A stretch of DNA of 64,000 nt from assembly GCA_963714795.1 (NCBI GenBank), contig CAVQPS010000010.1, forward strand, positions 496,001 to 560,000. Reading direction: 5' to 3'. The notes below the pieces were generated by a model. The model was not told the DNA's origin. It was given only the letters and a program-made list of their open reading frames with translations, and searched no databases. This DNA is from DATIXJ01 sp963714795. GTDB lineage: Bacteria; Bacteroidota; Ignavibacteria; UBA10030; SZUA-254. Below are positions 8,916 through 18,334 of this stretch, piece after piece (the stretch's first letter is position 1; each line of letters opens with the position of its first letter). The translations under genes and the position numbers were made by a program.

Positions 8916-11900
8916 ATGTTTACCAGAAAATTATTAGCTACCATGATATTCGGTCTTGCCGTATTGTGCTCGAACATCACTGTTAAGGCACAAGTCGCGC
9001 AGGCAGATTTCAAGTCAGTCGTATGGTATGATGTTTGGTCTTACGATCAATATCCGCCATTCCGGATGCAATATAACGGAATCAAGCAACTTGTCATATT
9101 TGGGGGAGCAACGACGGGCATAACACCGAGCACGACGTCTCCGTATTTCCCGGCAAGAGATTATACAAGTTTCGCCTATCGTTCAACATTTCACGGTGAC
9201 GGATGGGCAAACATGTCAAAATATTTTCCGGGAACGACCAAAACATGGATGCAATTGATTCGTGATTCCTGCAATGCACACGGCACCGATTTGTATCTTG
9301 ATCTCGGCGGAGAGTATGGAGCGCCTGCCACGGCGTTCAACAGTCTCATTTCAGACAGAACGAAGTGGACTGCCTATATTAACGCAGTAAGTGACGTTTG
9401 CCAAAGTAACCCGGACAGTGTCCATTTCGATGGTATTTCATTCGACATTGAATGGCTCGGAAGTACGGTACAAAACCGGCAGGACTTCACTGATTTCATC
9501 GCGGCATTTAAAGCAAAACTCAATACATGGCCAAAACCCGGAAAGATCGGTGCCGCCACGGCGATGTGGTTCTTATGGTCGAATAATCCATCAACACCTT
9601 ATATTACCCCCTCTACAGTCAATGCGTATTTTGATTGGCTGTTCATCATGGGGTACAACACGTTCAATACCAGTGAGCTAGGATTCGAGGCACAGGTATA
9701 TCAGGATCCAAGTATTACCGGCGTCGAGGTATGGAATGACCGTGCAACAACTCAGTATACGGCCAACGGAGTGAATCCGAAAATTGTCGTACTCGGAACT
9801 TCCGGCGAAGTTTTAAAACAAACCATCGTCGGTTCTGCCGTTCCCGGCGCTCCGGCAACCGGATCAACAACGGCATCGGGAAGCGGACCGGTCGTAAATC
9901 AGATTTTCAGCACGGCAGTCCTCGATCCTGTTGCGAAGGCGGCTTATGCAGTGAGTGGTAACACGTGGTATTCATTCGAAACGGGTGCATCGACGAATGA
10001 AAAAATTAAAATAGCCCAGTCGTATGGGCTTGGAGGCATTGGCTATTATTCAACGTTCGCTTCCAATGACGGCAATGGTGCTACGTCTGTCAACAAGCCT
10101 TTGAATTCTTATCAAAATGCGATTGCCGCGGTGATCGGTGGAGTTGTTTCCCCCAAAGATTCGGTCAAACCGGTTGTCAGTATCACTGCACCTGCCAACG
10201 GAGCCTCTGTTTCGGGTACGGTGACCATATCTGCAAACGCATCCGATAATGTCGGTGTGACGCGTGTAGATTTTCTGGTCAATGGTACTGTTGCTTCCTC
10301 AGATAATGCATCTCCATATAGCTACTCGTGGAATACCAGCGGTCTTATCGGGTCTCAGGTACTTTCGGCAAAAGCCTATGATGCTGCAGGCAATGTCGGG
10401 ACTTCAGCTTCTGTGACTGTGAGTATCCTTGCACAACAGGCGGATACCACCAAGCCCACGGTGAGCATTACATCGCCCGTCAACGGTTCAGCAGTTTCCG
10501 GAACGACGACAATCAATGCGAATGCATCCGACAATGTCGGTGTTAAGCGGGTAGATTTCCTGGTCAACGGTGCTGTTGCTTCTTCGGATAGTTCATCACC
10601 GTATAGCTACGCGTGGAATACCGGCAGTCTGAGCGGATCTCAAGCACTCTCGGCGAAAGCCTACGATGCGGCAGGAAATGTCGGCGTCTCCACAACCGTA
10701 ACAGTATCTATATCTGTACAGTCGCTTCCATCGGTACCAATACTACTGTTGCCCGTCAGCGGCTCAACGATCACTGCGCTATCAACAACGGTAAGCTGGA
10801 ATGCATCTTCCGGCGCCACTGCATATGAGGTAGAAGCATCGGTGAGCTCCGGCTTTACCACAACCGTACTTGACGATTCGACGGTTACGGCCGCTTCCCG
10901 TCAGGTTACGTCACTCGCCAACACCATGACTTATTTCTGGCGTGTCAGAGCAAAGAACAGCAGTGGATGGAGTGCATATTCGGCAGCATGGAGTTTCACA
11001 ACGCAATCATCTTCGGTCGCCGATCAATGGATTTCTAACGACGGAATTGTATCCCCCTGGATAGATGCGTCATGGTCTGCCACGAACACATTTTCAAGTT
11101 CGAGTGTCATATACGCCGGAACAACATCCATCAAAACCGTCCTGGGCGGATGGGGCGCTCTCCGGTTTCATAGCGGTTCGTGGGGCACACCGGTGAATGT
11201 GAATCCTGCCGGATACTCGGCTTTGGAGTTTGCAGTCTACGCAACAGCAGGATCTGCATCGCTCGACATCTCGGTCGGCAACGATGCCACACCTATGTTG
11301 ACTCAAGTTGTATATGCAAATTTACCGGTCAACCAGTGGGTTATTATATCTTATCCCCTGAGCACGTTAAATCCGGGCAATTTGCCAATGACCTATTTGA
11401 CCATTGAAAATTATACAGGCAACTCGCAAACGTTTTATGTCGATAACATTCGGTTTGTATCGAGTTCACCGGTTGTATTGCCGCCACCAGTTCCGGTATT
11501 ATTATTACCTGCCAATGGTGTAACGGCAACCGCTCCTTCAACAACGGTAAGTTGGAATGCATCTGCCGGAGCAATATCGTATCAGGTACAGGCATCAGTG
11601 AGCTCCGGATTTGCCACAACCATACTCGATGATTCAACGGTTACGATTACTTCACGACTGGTCTCTTCACTCAATACGAGTACGACCTATTTCTGGCGCG
11701 TTCGCGCAAAGAGCAGCGCCGGGTGGAGCACCTATTCGGCGGCTTGGAGTTTCGTAACGCAACCGACGGCAACCACCGACCAGTGGATTTATAACAACGG
11801 GTTGGTATCGCCATGGGTAGATGCATCACAGTCCGCCACGAATACGTTTTCAAGCACGGATGTACTATATTCCGCAGCCATTACCTCCATAAAAACTGTC

Positions 11901-12563
11901 CTCGGTGGCGGTGGTACTCTCCGGTTTCACAGCGGAGTGAATGTGAACCCTGCCGGATACTCGACTGTGGAGTTTGTAATCTATGTAACATCGGGATATA
12001 CAAAGCTTGACATTTCGGTCGGCAATGATGCGACGTCTTTGTTTAAGCAATTGGTCTACACAAATTTGCCGGTCAACCAATGGGTGGTTATATCCTACCC
12101 GATGAGCACGATCAACCCGAACAATTTACCGATAACATACCTGACCATTAAGAACGGTACGGGAAGCTCGAAAACGCTTTACGTCGATAATGTTCGGTTT
12201 GTCGGACTGGTAGCGCCTTCATCAACTGTTAAGGTGGATGCGGAAGACGGTTCGATTCCCGCGCCTCTTACCGAAGCGCCGCATGAATTCGCTCTCATGC
12301 AAAATTATCCGAATCCGTTCAATCCTACAACGCGGATTAATTACCAGTTGAAAGAAAATGCTCACGTGTCGCTCACGGTCTATAATATTCTCGGCAGTGA
12401 AGTGAGCCGTCTGGTGGAAGGTGAACAAGGAGCAGGACTCCATACTGCAATCTGGAACGGTGAGAACCGGGCCAGCGGTATTTATTTTGCACGCCTTACG
12501 GTCACCGATAACAACGGTAACCGTCTCTATCAACAAATGATGAGGATGCTGCTCACAAAGTAA
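8916..12563 (+). CDS. Secreted multidomain GH18 chitinase-like protein with T9SS sorting domain
   Basis: A large exported glycoside hydrolase family 18 protein. An earlier ATG exists at 8889, but ATG 8916 has AAAAAGGTG just upstream and begins a clear signal peptide (MFTRKLLATMIFGLAVLCSN...KAQ). In order it has a GH18 barrel (about 30-415), two Ig-like repeats starting at KPVVSITAPANG and KPTVSITSPVNG (about 418-605), then a fibronectin III-like and a jelly-roll module (each ending YVDN[IV]RFV), both repeated once, and a C-terminal sorting domain beginning LMQNYPNPFNPTT. The catalytic motif is DGISFDIEW: the acid Glu and preceding Asp are present, but the second Asp of DxxDxDxE is Ser. The likely substrate is chitin or another GlcNAc polymer; it could also be a binding protein with weak activity. 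Confidence 0.9.
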   Translation: MFTRKLLATMIFGLAVLCSNITVKAQVAQADFKSVVWYDVWSYDQYPPFRMQYNGIKQLVIFGGATTGITPSTTSPYFPARDYTSFAYRSTFHGDGWANMSKYFPGTTKTWMQLIRDSCNAHGTDLYLDLGGEYGAPATAFNSLISDRTKWTAYINAVSDVCQSNPDSVHFDGISFDIEWLGSTVQNRQDFTDFIAAFKAKLNTWPKPGKIGAATAMWFLWSNNPSTPYITPSTVNAYFDWLFIMGYNTFNTSELGFEAQVYQDPSITGVEVWNDRATTQYTANGVNPKIVVLGTSGEVLKQTIVGSAVPGAPATGSTTASGSGPVVNQIFSTAVLDPVAKAAYAVSGNTWYSFETGASTNEKIKIAQSYGLGGIGYYSTFASNDGNGATSVNKPLNSYQNAIAAVIGGVVSPKDSVKPVVSITAPANGASVSGTVTISANASDNVGVTRVDFLVNGTVASSDNASPYSYSWNTSGLIGSQVLSAKAYDAAGNVGTSASVTVSILAQQADTTKPTVSITSPVNGSAVSGTTTINANASDNVGVKRVDFLVNGAVASSDSSSPYSYAWNTGSLSGSQALSAKAYDAAGNVGVSTTVTVSISVQSLPSVPILLLPVSGSTITALSTTVSWNASSGATAYEVEASVSSGFTTTVLDDSTVTAASRQVTSLANTMTYFWRVRAKNSSGWSAYSAAWSFTTQSSSVADQWISNDGIVSPWIDASWSATNTFSSSSVIYAGTTSIKTVLGGWGALRFHSGSWGTPVNVNPAGYSALEFAVYATAGSASLDISVGNDATPMLTQVVYANLPVNQWVIISYPLSTLNPGNLPMTYLTIENYTGNSQTFYVDNIRFVSSSPVVLPPPVPVLLLPANGVTATAPSTTVSWNASAGAISYQVQASVSSGFATTILDDSTVTITSRLVSSLNTSTTYFWRVRAKSSAGWSTYSAAWSFVTQPTATTDQWIYNNGLVSPWVDASQSATNTFSSTDVLYSAAITSIKTVLGGGGTLRFHSGVNVNPAGYSTVEFVIYVTSGYTKLDISVGNDATSLFKQLVYTNLPVNQWVVISYPMSTINPNNLPITYLTIKNGTGSSKTLYVDNVRFVGLVAPSSTVKVDAEDGSIPAPLTEAPHEFALMQNYPNPFNPTTRINYQLKENAHVSLTVYNILGSEVSRLVEGEQGAGLHTAIWNGENRASGIYFARLTVTDNNGNRLYQQMMRMLLTK

Positions 12564-12588
12564 TTTGCACAAGGGAAGGAATCACCAC

Positions 12589-12619
12589 AAGGCCGGTCGC
12601 AAGATCGGCCTTCTGTTTT
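12589..12619 (+). terminator. Rho-independent terminator after the GH18 gene
   Basis: AAGGCCG and CGGCCTT form a seven-base stem around a ten-base loop, followed by CTGTTTT, 26 bases after the stop of the chitinase-like gene. Confidence 0.75.
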
Positions 12620-12720
12620 ATCGTATGGGTGTTGAATTTTTTTTGGGGATGCGGCTGAACGCCTGAATGGAATAAATGGACGTACACATCAGCAGAACAA
12701 AACACTGTAACAAAAGAAAT

Positions 12721-13413
12721 CTAATTGTGCATCAATGCAATACTCTTAGCGACCTCTTTGGTGAGTGTGCCATCGGTGAACGTATAGTTGGCAACTTCCA
12801 GGCGTGTGTGAAGCGCAAGCTTTTCCATAATGTTATGGACATGACTTTTGATAGTGTAGGTTGCAATATGCAGTCGTTGTCCTATTTCCTTATTGCTTAA
12901 CCCTTCGCTGATGTATCCGATAACTTCCTGTTCCCGTTTTGTCATGCGAATAGCCTTATTGATATTCGCTTTGCCCCCTTCGATCGCATGTTCGATAATT
13001 TGTGAAAAGAGCGAATCGCCCAAGGTAGGCGGAAGCACCTTTGCCCCCTCTGCAACTGAACGTATCGTCGTCAGAAATTCATCAACTGTTGCATCCTTGA
13101 GGATGAACCCCGAAGCTCCGGCTTTCACGAATTGTAAGATATCTCCCTGTGCGGGAGAAAGATCCATCACAATCACTTTCGCTTGAGGAAATTCTTTCTT
13201 CACGATTTCCACCACACGTAAACTATTTTGACTTCGCAATCCCAAATCTAACAGAATAATGCTGGGTTTCAATTCGTGAATTTTGAGAATGCTGTTTTCA
13301 CCATTTCCGGTTGCGGCTACGACTTTAATGTCCCGGTGCCCTTTTAGCATGTCTGCAATACCATCACGCAAAAGGCGATTGTCTTCAATGAGCAATAATC
13401 GAATTTTATTCAT
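12721..13413 (-). CDS. NarL/LuxR-type response regulator (kai operon)
   Basis: A two-domain DNA-binding response regulator. The receiver (1-120) has the acidic pair in LLLIEDNRLL, the phosphoacceptor Asp in IILLDLGLR and the Lys in GFILKDAT. The GerE/LuxR helix-turn-helix (about 155-215) reads MTKREQEVIGYISEGLSNKE and LHIATYTIKSHVHNIMEKL. The conserved Thr/Ser after beta-4 is replaced by Asp (VIVMDLSP). Its start overlaps the kaiB stop by four bases, so it is the third gene of kaiC-kaiB-RR. A close paralog with the same features is at 41836-42534. No histidine kinase is in the window. Confidence 0.93.
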   Translation of the reverse strand: MNKIRLLLIEDNRLLRDGIADMLKGHRDIKVVAATGNGENSILKIHELKPSIILLDLGLRSQNSLRVVEIVKKEFPQAKVIVMDLSPAQGDILQFVKAGASGFILKDATVDEFLTTIRSVAEGAKVLPPTLGDSLFSQIIEHAIEGGKANINKAIRMTKREQEVIGYISEGLSNKEIGQRLHIATYTIKSHVHNIMEKLALHTRLEVANYTFTDGTLTKEVAKSIALMHN

Positions 13414-13778
13414 ACGGTAACTCTCAATGTTTTTGGATTGATGAGATCTAATCCGACCAATACGCGCTCCGTATTGGAGAGATCACCGATAATGTTCCTT
13501 GTCGGCAAGGGTAATTTTCGCACGAGTGTCGGAACGGCGAGGATTTGATGATCACGTGCAAGTTGCGGATTCTTCACAAGGTCGATGACTTCTATTTTGT
13601 ATTTGCCATTCAATTGATCTTCGCAAATTATTTTAAGATTGTTTAAAGCAGTGATACCTCTGGAAGTCTGCCCGGCAATATACAAACGTAATATCCATCT
13701 GTCGCTTTTGCCTGACCGCTTTGTTCGCGTACCGTTTTTCGATCCCGCACGTTTGGTTTTCACATCCTGTGCTTTCAA
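13410..13778 (-). CDS. kaiB: Circadian clock protein KaiB homolog
   Basis: A thioredoxin-like KaiB-family protein of 122 residues. After a basic N-terminal tail of about 25 residues comes the KaiB core WILRLYIAGQTSRGITALNN, the segment KIEVIDLVKNPQLARDHQIL, then AVPTLVRKLPLPTRNIIGDL. In cyanobacteria KaiB switches fold and binds the KaiC CI ring. Here there is no KaiA, so a simple timer or stress-signalling role with KaiC is more likely than a true clock. It overlaps kaiC upstream and the response regulator downstream by four bases each. Confidence 0.95.
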   Translation of the reverse strand: MKAQDVKTKRAGSKNGTRTKRSGKSDRWILRLYIAGQTSRGITALNNLKIICEDQLNGKYKIEVIDLVKNPQLARDHQILAVPTLVRKLPLPTRNIIGDLSNTERVLVGLDLINPKTLRVTV

Positions 13779-15529
13779 ATATTTACCTTCTTTTTCCTAA
13801 CGGTCGTTTTTACATTAACATCACTTTTCCGGCTCTTAGCCATTTTTTCCTTGTCTTGAGAGAAATGCCTGTTCGCTGTTTTTTCAAGCTCGATCAGCTT
13901 CAGCGCTTCCGATTCTTCAGCTTCAAATTCCGATCGCAGAACAACAATCTGAGCTTCCATCGCTTCGCGCTTGCGCTCTAATCCGGATTGTTTGCGTCCG
14001 ATTTCCTGGTGTCGCTGTAATTGTTCCGCATCGTCTTTCGTTTCCTGTGATAATCGCGCTGAGCCGGTCAGGACGCCGCCCGAGCCGACATAGACATCAA
14101 GCAGTTCGATGCCGCGGTTTGTCAGTTTAAACTCGCGAATCTGATTGGAGTGCTCCATGCCGCGTGATTTCAGCACATACAATCCTCTGTTCCGTTCGCC
14201 TCCAATTTCAATATCACGCAGAAGCAACCAGGTATCTATCAAGGAAGAGATATACACATCGGTAAATTCCATATTGTCGCCGGCAGATGTAAGATTGGTA
14301 AAGAATGCGGTGATTCGTTTCATCTTCAAAAAATCGACAAGGCGCAACAACATTGTTTTGACTTCTGTTTGGTTATCACCCATCACGAACGAATTAATGG
14401 GATCGAAGACCACGATGTCGGGTTTAAATTTATTGATCATTCTGATACTCGTCGCCAGGTGAGTTTCCAGGCCATAGAGCGTGGGACGTGTTGCGTGAAA
14501 CTGAAGTAACCCTTTGTGTATCCACTGTTCTAAATGAATTCCAATGGAATGCATATTGCGCATCAGTTGGCTGGAAGATTCTTCAAATGTAAAAAAGAGA
14601 ACTCGTTCTTTTCGTGAACATGCCGCGTCAACAAATTGCGCAGCCATACTCGTCTTGCCCGTACCTGCAGTGCCTGAAACAAGCACCGTGCTTCCGCGAA
14701 AGTAACCTTTACCGGAAAGCATTGTGTCAAGACGCGGAATACCGCTGGAAATTCTCTCCAGGGATGAATTGTAGTTCAATCCCAGGGAAGTAACCGGCAG
14801 TACAGAAAAACCATCTTCATCAATAAGGAACGGGTACTCGTTCGTACCGTGCGTAGAGCCGCGGTATTTGACAATCCGCAAGCGTCGAATGGATGATTGA
14901 TCGGTCACGCGATGATCGAGCAGAATGACACAATCGGAAACATATTCTTCCAATCCCTGTCGCGTTAATGCCCCGTCTCCCCGCTCTGCCGTAATGATCG
15001 TTGTGACGCCTTTCAGTTTGAGCCATTGCAATAACCGGCGCAGTTCGGAACGGAGAATAAGCGGATTTGGCAAACCGGAAAAAAGTGATTCCAGGGTATC
15101 CAGCACGACACGTTTAGCGCCGATGCTCTCGATGGCATGATGGATTCGGATAAACAATCCCTCTAAATCGTATTCACCGCTTTGTTCGATTTCGCTGCGG
15201 TCCACATGGATATGCTCAAGCCAAATCAGTTTGCGTTTGATAAGATTGTCCAAATCCAAACCCAACGAAGCAACGTTCGCGGTAAGTTCCTCTTCATTTT
15301 CCTCGAACGACATAAAAACACCCGGTTCATTGTACAGCAATGCTCCCCGGATGAGAAATTCCATAGCAAAGAGGGTTTTGCCGCAGCCTGCACCGCCGCA
15401 GACAAGCGTCGGCCGGCCTTTCGGTAATCCACCGCCCGTGATTTCATCCAATCCTTGAATACTTGTCGGAGATTTGGGAAGTACCTTACGGTGCGCCCGT
15501 GTTTCTTTTTTCTTTATCGTTGTTTTCAT
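13775..15529 (-). CDS. kaiC: KaiC-like ATPase with two RecA-type domains
   Basis: A double-domain KaiC homolog of 584 residues. The first domain carries the Walker A CGGAGCGKT and the glutamates in SFEENEEELT; the second carries SGTAGTGKTS and FTFEESSSQLM. The position of the KaiC phosphosites (Ser-Thr in cyanobacteria) reads VYISSLIDTW, so two Ser occupy it and autophosphorylation is possible. A charged coiled-coil tail (about 475-584) follows. The frame is open upstream to 15658, but ATG 15529 gives MKTTIKKKETRAHRK and the normal start. A copy of the shared promoter element lies about 145 bases upstream, making kaiC the first gene of its cluster. Confidence 0.95.
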   Translation of the reverse strand: MKTTIKKKETRAHRKVLPKSPTSIQGLDEITGGGLPKGRPTLVCGGAGCGKTLFAMEFLIRGALLYNEPGVFMSFEENEEELTANVASLGLDLDNLIKRKLIWLEHIHVDRSEIEQSGEYDLEGLFIRIHHAIESIGAKRVVLDTLESLFSGLPNPLILRSELRRLLQWLKLKGVTTIITAERGDGALTRQGLEEYVSDCVILLDHRVTDQSSIRRLRIVKYRGSTHGTNEYPFLIDEDGFSVLPVTSLGLNYNSSLERISSGIPRLDTMLSGKGYFRGSTVLVSGTAGTGKTSMAAQFVDAACSRKERVLFFTFEESSSQLMRNMHSIGIHLEQWIHKGLLQFHATRPTLYGLETHLATSIRMINKFKPDIVVFDPINSFVMGDNQTEVKTMLLRLVDFLKMKRITAFFTNLTSAGDNMEFTDVYISSLIDTWLLLRDIEIGGERNRGLYVLKSRGMEHSNQIREFKLTNRGIELLDVYVGSGGVLTGSARLSQETKDDAEQLQRHQEIGRKQSGLERKREAMEAQIVVLRSEFEAEESEALKLIELEKTANRHFSQDKEKMAKSRKSDVNVKTTVRKKKVNI

Positions 15530-15647
15530 ATGTGGTTTAAAAAAATTGTCTTTATAAATTTCAGGAATCGATACTATCAATTTGTTGACAATGCAATACA
15601 ATATGATACAATGGAAGGCATTTTGGCATTTATCATTATGTCTCAAT

Positions 15648-15707
15648 GAAATGAACAAAAACCTGTTCCATGAAACAATCGCCCAAAGGGATGAAAAAGG
15701 GACTACA
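15648..15707 (-). promoter_or_regulatory. Shared promoter element, copy 1 (kaiC)
   Basis: Read on the minus strand, the core is TTCATCCCTTTGGGCGATTG at 15676-15695, with the upstream AGTCCCTTT part to 15707. The -10 candidate 21 bases further on (TCATTTC) is the weakest of the nine copies. The element lies just before the stop of the 441-residue gene and points towards kaiC. The core match to the other copies is seen directly; the promoter role is inferred from the set. Confidence 0.6.
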
Positions 15708-15709
15708 CC

Positions 15710-17035
15710 TCAAAACCCGACAACATCACCGACGCCACTTCGCAGTGCGAACCAGGAAAATTGCAAAAAAGCGTCGTCGTGTGCACGTGTATATTTCACC
15801 TCACCGATTTTCATGGAGCCCGATTTATCCGGCAAATTGGTGGTCCGAAGTTTGATGTTGTTGGTAAGGAACGAAGTAATTGTATTACCGACTCCGGACT
15901 CACTCCCCGTGCGGCCGTCAATGGAGACAAGTTTCAAATCTTTGTACGATGCGCGCACATTGCCCGTTGCTTGTCCGGCGATAACATGGATATCAAATGC
16001 GACGGAATGAAGTAATCCGGTCTTAAAGCGTTTGTGTTCCGCAATCTCAAGGAACGGATTGAGTTTATTGAGATCCATTTCACTCAGCGAGCCGGAGTAT
16101 TGGTATGAAAATTCCGGAGATGCAACAGGAATGATCATGAACAGAGTCAGCATACCGGATTGCATAAGCTTTCCTTCCGCCCGGATCACTAATGTATCGC
16201 TGTGATTTACATGATTTGAAAACCCTCCCGCTAAAATCTGCAAACTATCAAACGTCAACAGGGCCGGCTTCGAACCGCCCGGATATCTTTCGCCGTACGT
16301 CATCCGTCCGTTCGTGATATTGACACTATCGAGCTGGATCGTTTTCATGATCGAAGGAAGAAGTTCATTCGGCATTGGAGGACGTAAAGAACTTACGGCA
16401 TACGGTTTGTCCTTATTGATGAGAACATCGAAAACCGGGTCCCGAATTTCTGCTACGCGGGCACATTGTATTTCTCCTGCAATGAGACTGAGGCAAGCCG
16501 AGCCTTTCACACTGCAATACGGTATATCGAGATGGAACCGGGTTCTCCTGAATCTGCTTGCCGCGAAAAATTGATCATCATCCGTCAAAGTCCTGAGTTC
16601 CAAATTATCAGCCACAATTTCTGAATCAGGCACCGAAATCTGCATTTGCGCACAACGCAGCTCATACCCGGACAAAGGAAACGTCAGCACAATGTTTTCC
16701 GCACTCGCATCGGAGCTAACGAGATTATCAGGGGCAACCCCTCCACCCCAGAGAAGTTGAATTCGCCCGACACCGCTTACGGAGAATCTGACGATACTAC
16801 ATGAAAAAGTTGAGTCGACCCTCATCAACCTAACCGAATCGCATTCAAGCCGGTTCTCTATGATGCTGTAATGCAGCCCGGCAATTTGTATCGAGTATGC
16901 CGGGTATGCATCTTCAAGAGCTCCGGTAATGCGGCCTTTCAGGAATTTATCGAGATAGGCATCCGGCAGGAAAAAGAATGCGAGCAAACATGCAAGCACA
17001 ATCATTCCTGTATACACTGTAATTTTCACAAACAT
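15710..17035 (-). CDS. AsmA/DUF748-like envelope protein
   Basis: A 441-residue protein with one N-terminal transmembrane segment (TVYTGMIVLACLLAFFF) and a long periplasmic part rich in beta strands. Stretches such as YSIQIAGLHYSIIENRLECD, QLDSVNITNGRMTYGERY and a C-terminal MDLNKLNPF...ATGNVRASYKDL pattern resemble DUF748 and AsmA-like proteins, which span the envelope and are linked to lipid transport or outer-membrane homeostasis. The family call is by pattern only. It follows the ElaB/YqjD-like gene on the same strand and probably belongs to the cluster led by the gene at 17516-18043. Confidence 0.65.
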   Translation of the reverse strand: MFVKITVYTGMIVLACLLAFFFLPDAYLDKFLKGRITGALEDAYPAYSIQIAGLHYSIIENRLECDSVRLMRVDSTFSCSIVRFSVSGVGRIQLLWGGGVAPDNLVSSDASAENIVLTFPLSGYELRCAQMQISVPDSEIVADNLELRTLTDDDQFFAASRFRRTRFHLDIPYCSVKGSACLSLIAGEIQCARVAEIRDPVFDVLINKDKPYAVSSLRPPMPNELLPSIMKTIQLDSVNITNGRMTYGERYPGGSKPALLTFDSLQILAGGFSNHVNHSDTLVIRAEGKLMQSGMLTLFMIIPVASPEFSYQYSGSLSEMDLNKLNPFLEIAEHKRFKTGLLHSVAFDIHVIAGQATGNVRASYKDLKLVSIDGRTGSESGVGNTITSFLTNNIKLRTTNLPDKSGSMKIGEVKYTRAHDDAFLQFSWFALRSGVGDVVGF

Positions 17036-17059
17036 GACATCACCGATTCCTTCAACCTA

Positions 17060-17374
17060 TTAGTAATCCCGTCTCCGGCCGATCAACATCCCGGCAAGAA
17101 ACGCGCATCCGGCGGAAATGCCGATTGCAACCCATGGATTTTTGCTGACATAATCGTTAACCGATCGCGAATATTGTTTCGATGTATCGGTAACGGTGTC
17201 CCGTACATCATTGAATTTCATCCGGATGTTGTCAAGGCTTTCTTCCAGGCCCTCACTGGCTTGCGTGGCAGTCTCCCGTATCTGTTCAGCAGTCTCACCG
17301 ATATGCTGACCGGCAAGCATCGAGATTCGGTCCATCACCGGCGGATGATTTTGTTCTTTCGTATTCGTATTCAT
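17060..17374 (-). CDS. ElaB/YqjD-like (DUF883-type) membrane-anchored protein
   Basis: A small protein with a soluble amphipathic helical part (GETAEQIRETATQASEGLEE, SLDNIRMKFNDVRDTVTDTS) and a C-terminal anchor KNPWVAIGISAGCAFLAGML ending in GRRRDY. This layout is that of the E. coli YqjD/ElaB group, which are stationary-phase inner-membrane proteins that can tether ribosomes. I choose ATG 17374 because AAGGA lies upstream; the frame is open to 17419. Confidence 0.75.
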   Translation of the reverse strand: MNTNTKEQNHPPVMDRISMLAGQHIGETAEQIRETATQASEGLEESLDNIRMKFNDVRDTVTDTSKQYSRSVNDYVSKNPWVAIGISAGCAFLAGMLIGRRRDY

Positions 17375-17515
17375 TTTCTTATTCCTTCCGATAAACACCG
17401 TGGCAACAGAAGACATCATGATTTGGTAAAAATTTGTTCTTCAGGACATCGGATAAAAGTTGTGGTGCGAATTCACCGGAGTTTTGAAATTCCATTTTGA
17501 ATTCACACCTCGCTC

Positions 17516-18043
17516 TTAGTTCTTTTGGTCCCCGTGTTTGTTTTCACCGCCATTTTTATCATGGTTGTCGCCATGATCTTTTCCTTTGCCGTTATTCTTA
17601 TCGAGCTTCTGTTGCTTTACCCAGTTGTTATGCTCGGGATGGTTTTTGTTGACAAAGTATTTTGAATCATGACTATTTCGAATCATCTCCTGATCGTGAC
17701 GACCTTTATATATGGAATACTTGTCGACGTACATTTTATCATTTCGCCACGGTTCCCGTTCATTCACGACTACTTTATAAGAATTATTGATATCGTAGGA
17801 ATGATAGCGAGCCGGTAATCGCGACCGGCCGATCCATCGGCCATTTTCGTTATAGAAGAACTGGTGTTGGGAAACGTTGTAGTACGCATCAATATCAGGT
17901 AAGTAATAGTAGTCAACATGATCATAACCGGTCGGTCCCCAGACTGGCTGCGTACCGATATTAAGATTAATGCTGGCGCCTACTTGTGCATGTACCGTGC
18001 CCATGAAGAGCAATGCTGCTATGATGAGAAAAATGTAACGCAT
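17516..18043 (-). CDS. Secreted hypothetical protein with QPVWGPTGYDH signature
   Basis: Starts at ATG 18043 behind AAGGAG; the signal peptide is MRYIFLIIAALLFMGTVHAQ. The mature part carries NIGTQPVWGPTGYDHVDYYY, a Tyr-rich YLPDIDAYYNVSQHQFFYNE segment and a hydrophilic His/Lys/Asn-rich tail. A paralog at 42966-43442 repeats the same order of motifs. I do not recognise a characterised family. Both paralogs sit directly behind a copy of the shared promoter element, which points to a role in the same regulated response, probably in the periplasm. Confidence 0.8.
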   Translation of the reverse strand: MRYIFLIIAALLFMGTVHAQVGASINLNIGTQPVWGPTGYDHVDYYYLPDIDAYYNVSQHQFFYNENGRWIGRSRLPARYHSYDINNSYKVVVNEREPWRNDKMYVDKYSIYKGRHDQEMIRNSHDSKYFVNKNHPEHNNWVKQQKLDKNNGKGKDHGDNHDKNGGENKHGDQKN

Positions 18044-18134
18044 GATGTTTCTCCTTGAATGATTCATATGATTGAAATACACCGACCTTCCGGTAAGCTT
18101 ATGAGTTACGTAAGACTGTATAGTGGTTCGAATG

Positions 18135-18194
18135 TAAGATACAACTATATCGGAGGTGTAATCAATAGTGCAGAGGGATGAAAGAGGGGTTAAT
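18135..18194 (-). promoter_or_regulatory. Shared promoter element, copy 2
   Basis: Minus-strand core TTTCATCCCTCTGCACTATTG ends at 18163, preceded by TTAACCCCTC. Twenty-one bases later comes TATCTTA (18141-18135), an exact match to the set's -10 box. The gene at 18043 starts about 90 bases downstream. Confidence 0.65.
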
Positions 18195-18334
18195 TCTTGC
18201 AGCCAAGCATTTCAGTGGATACAAAAGCATTCAATGCGGAATCATGCAGGATTTTATTGACATACGAATTCATTGAGAATGAGTTCTGAGTGTTCATTTC
18301 TAAGAACGTTTCGATTTGAAATTGAGAAGGACTA

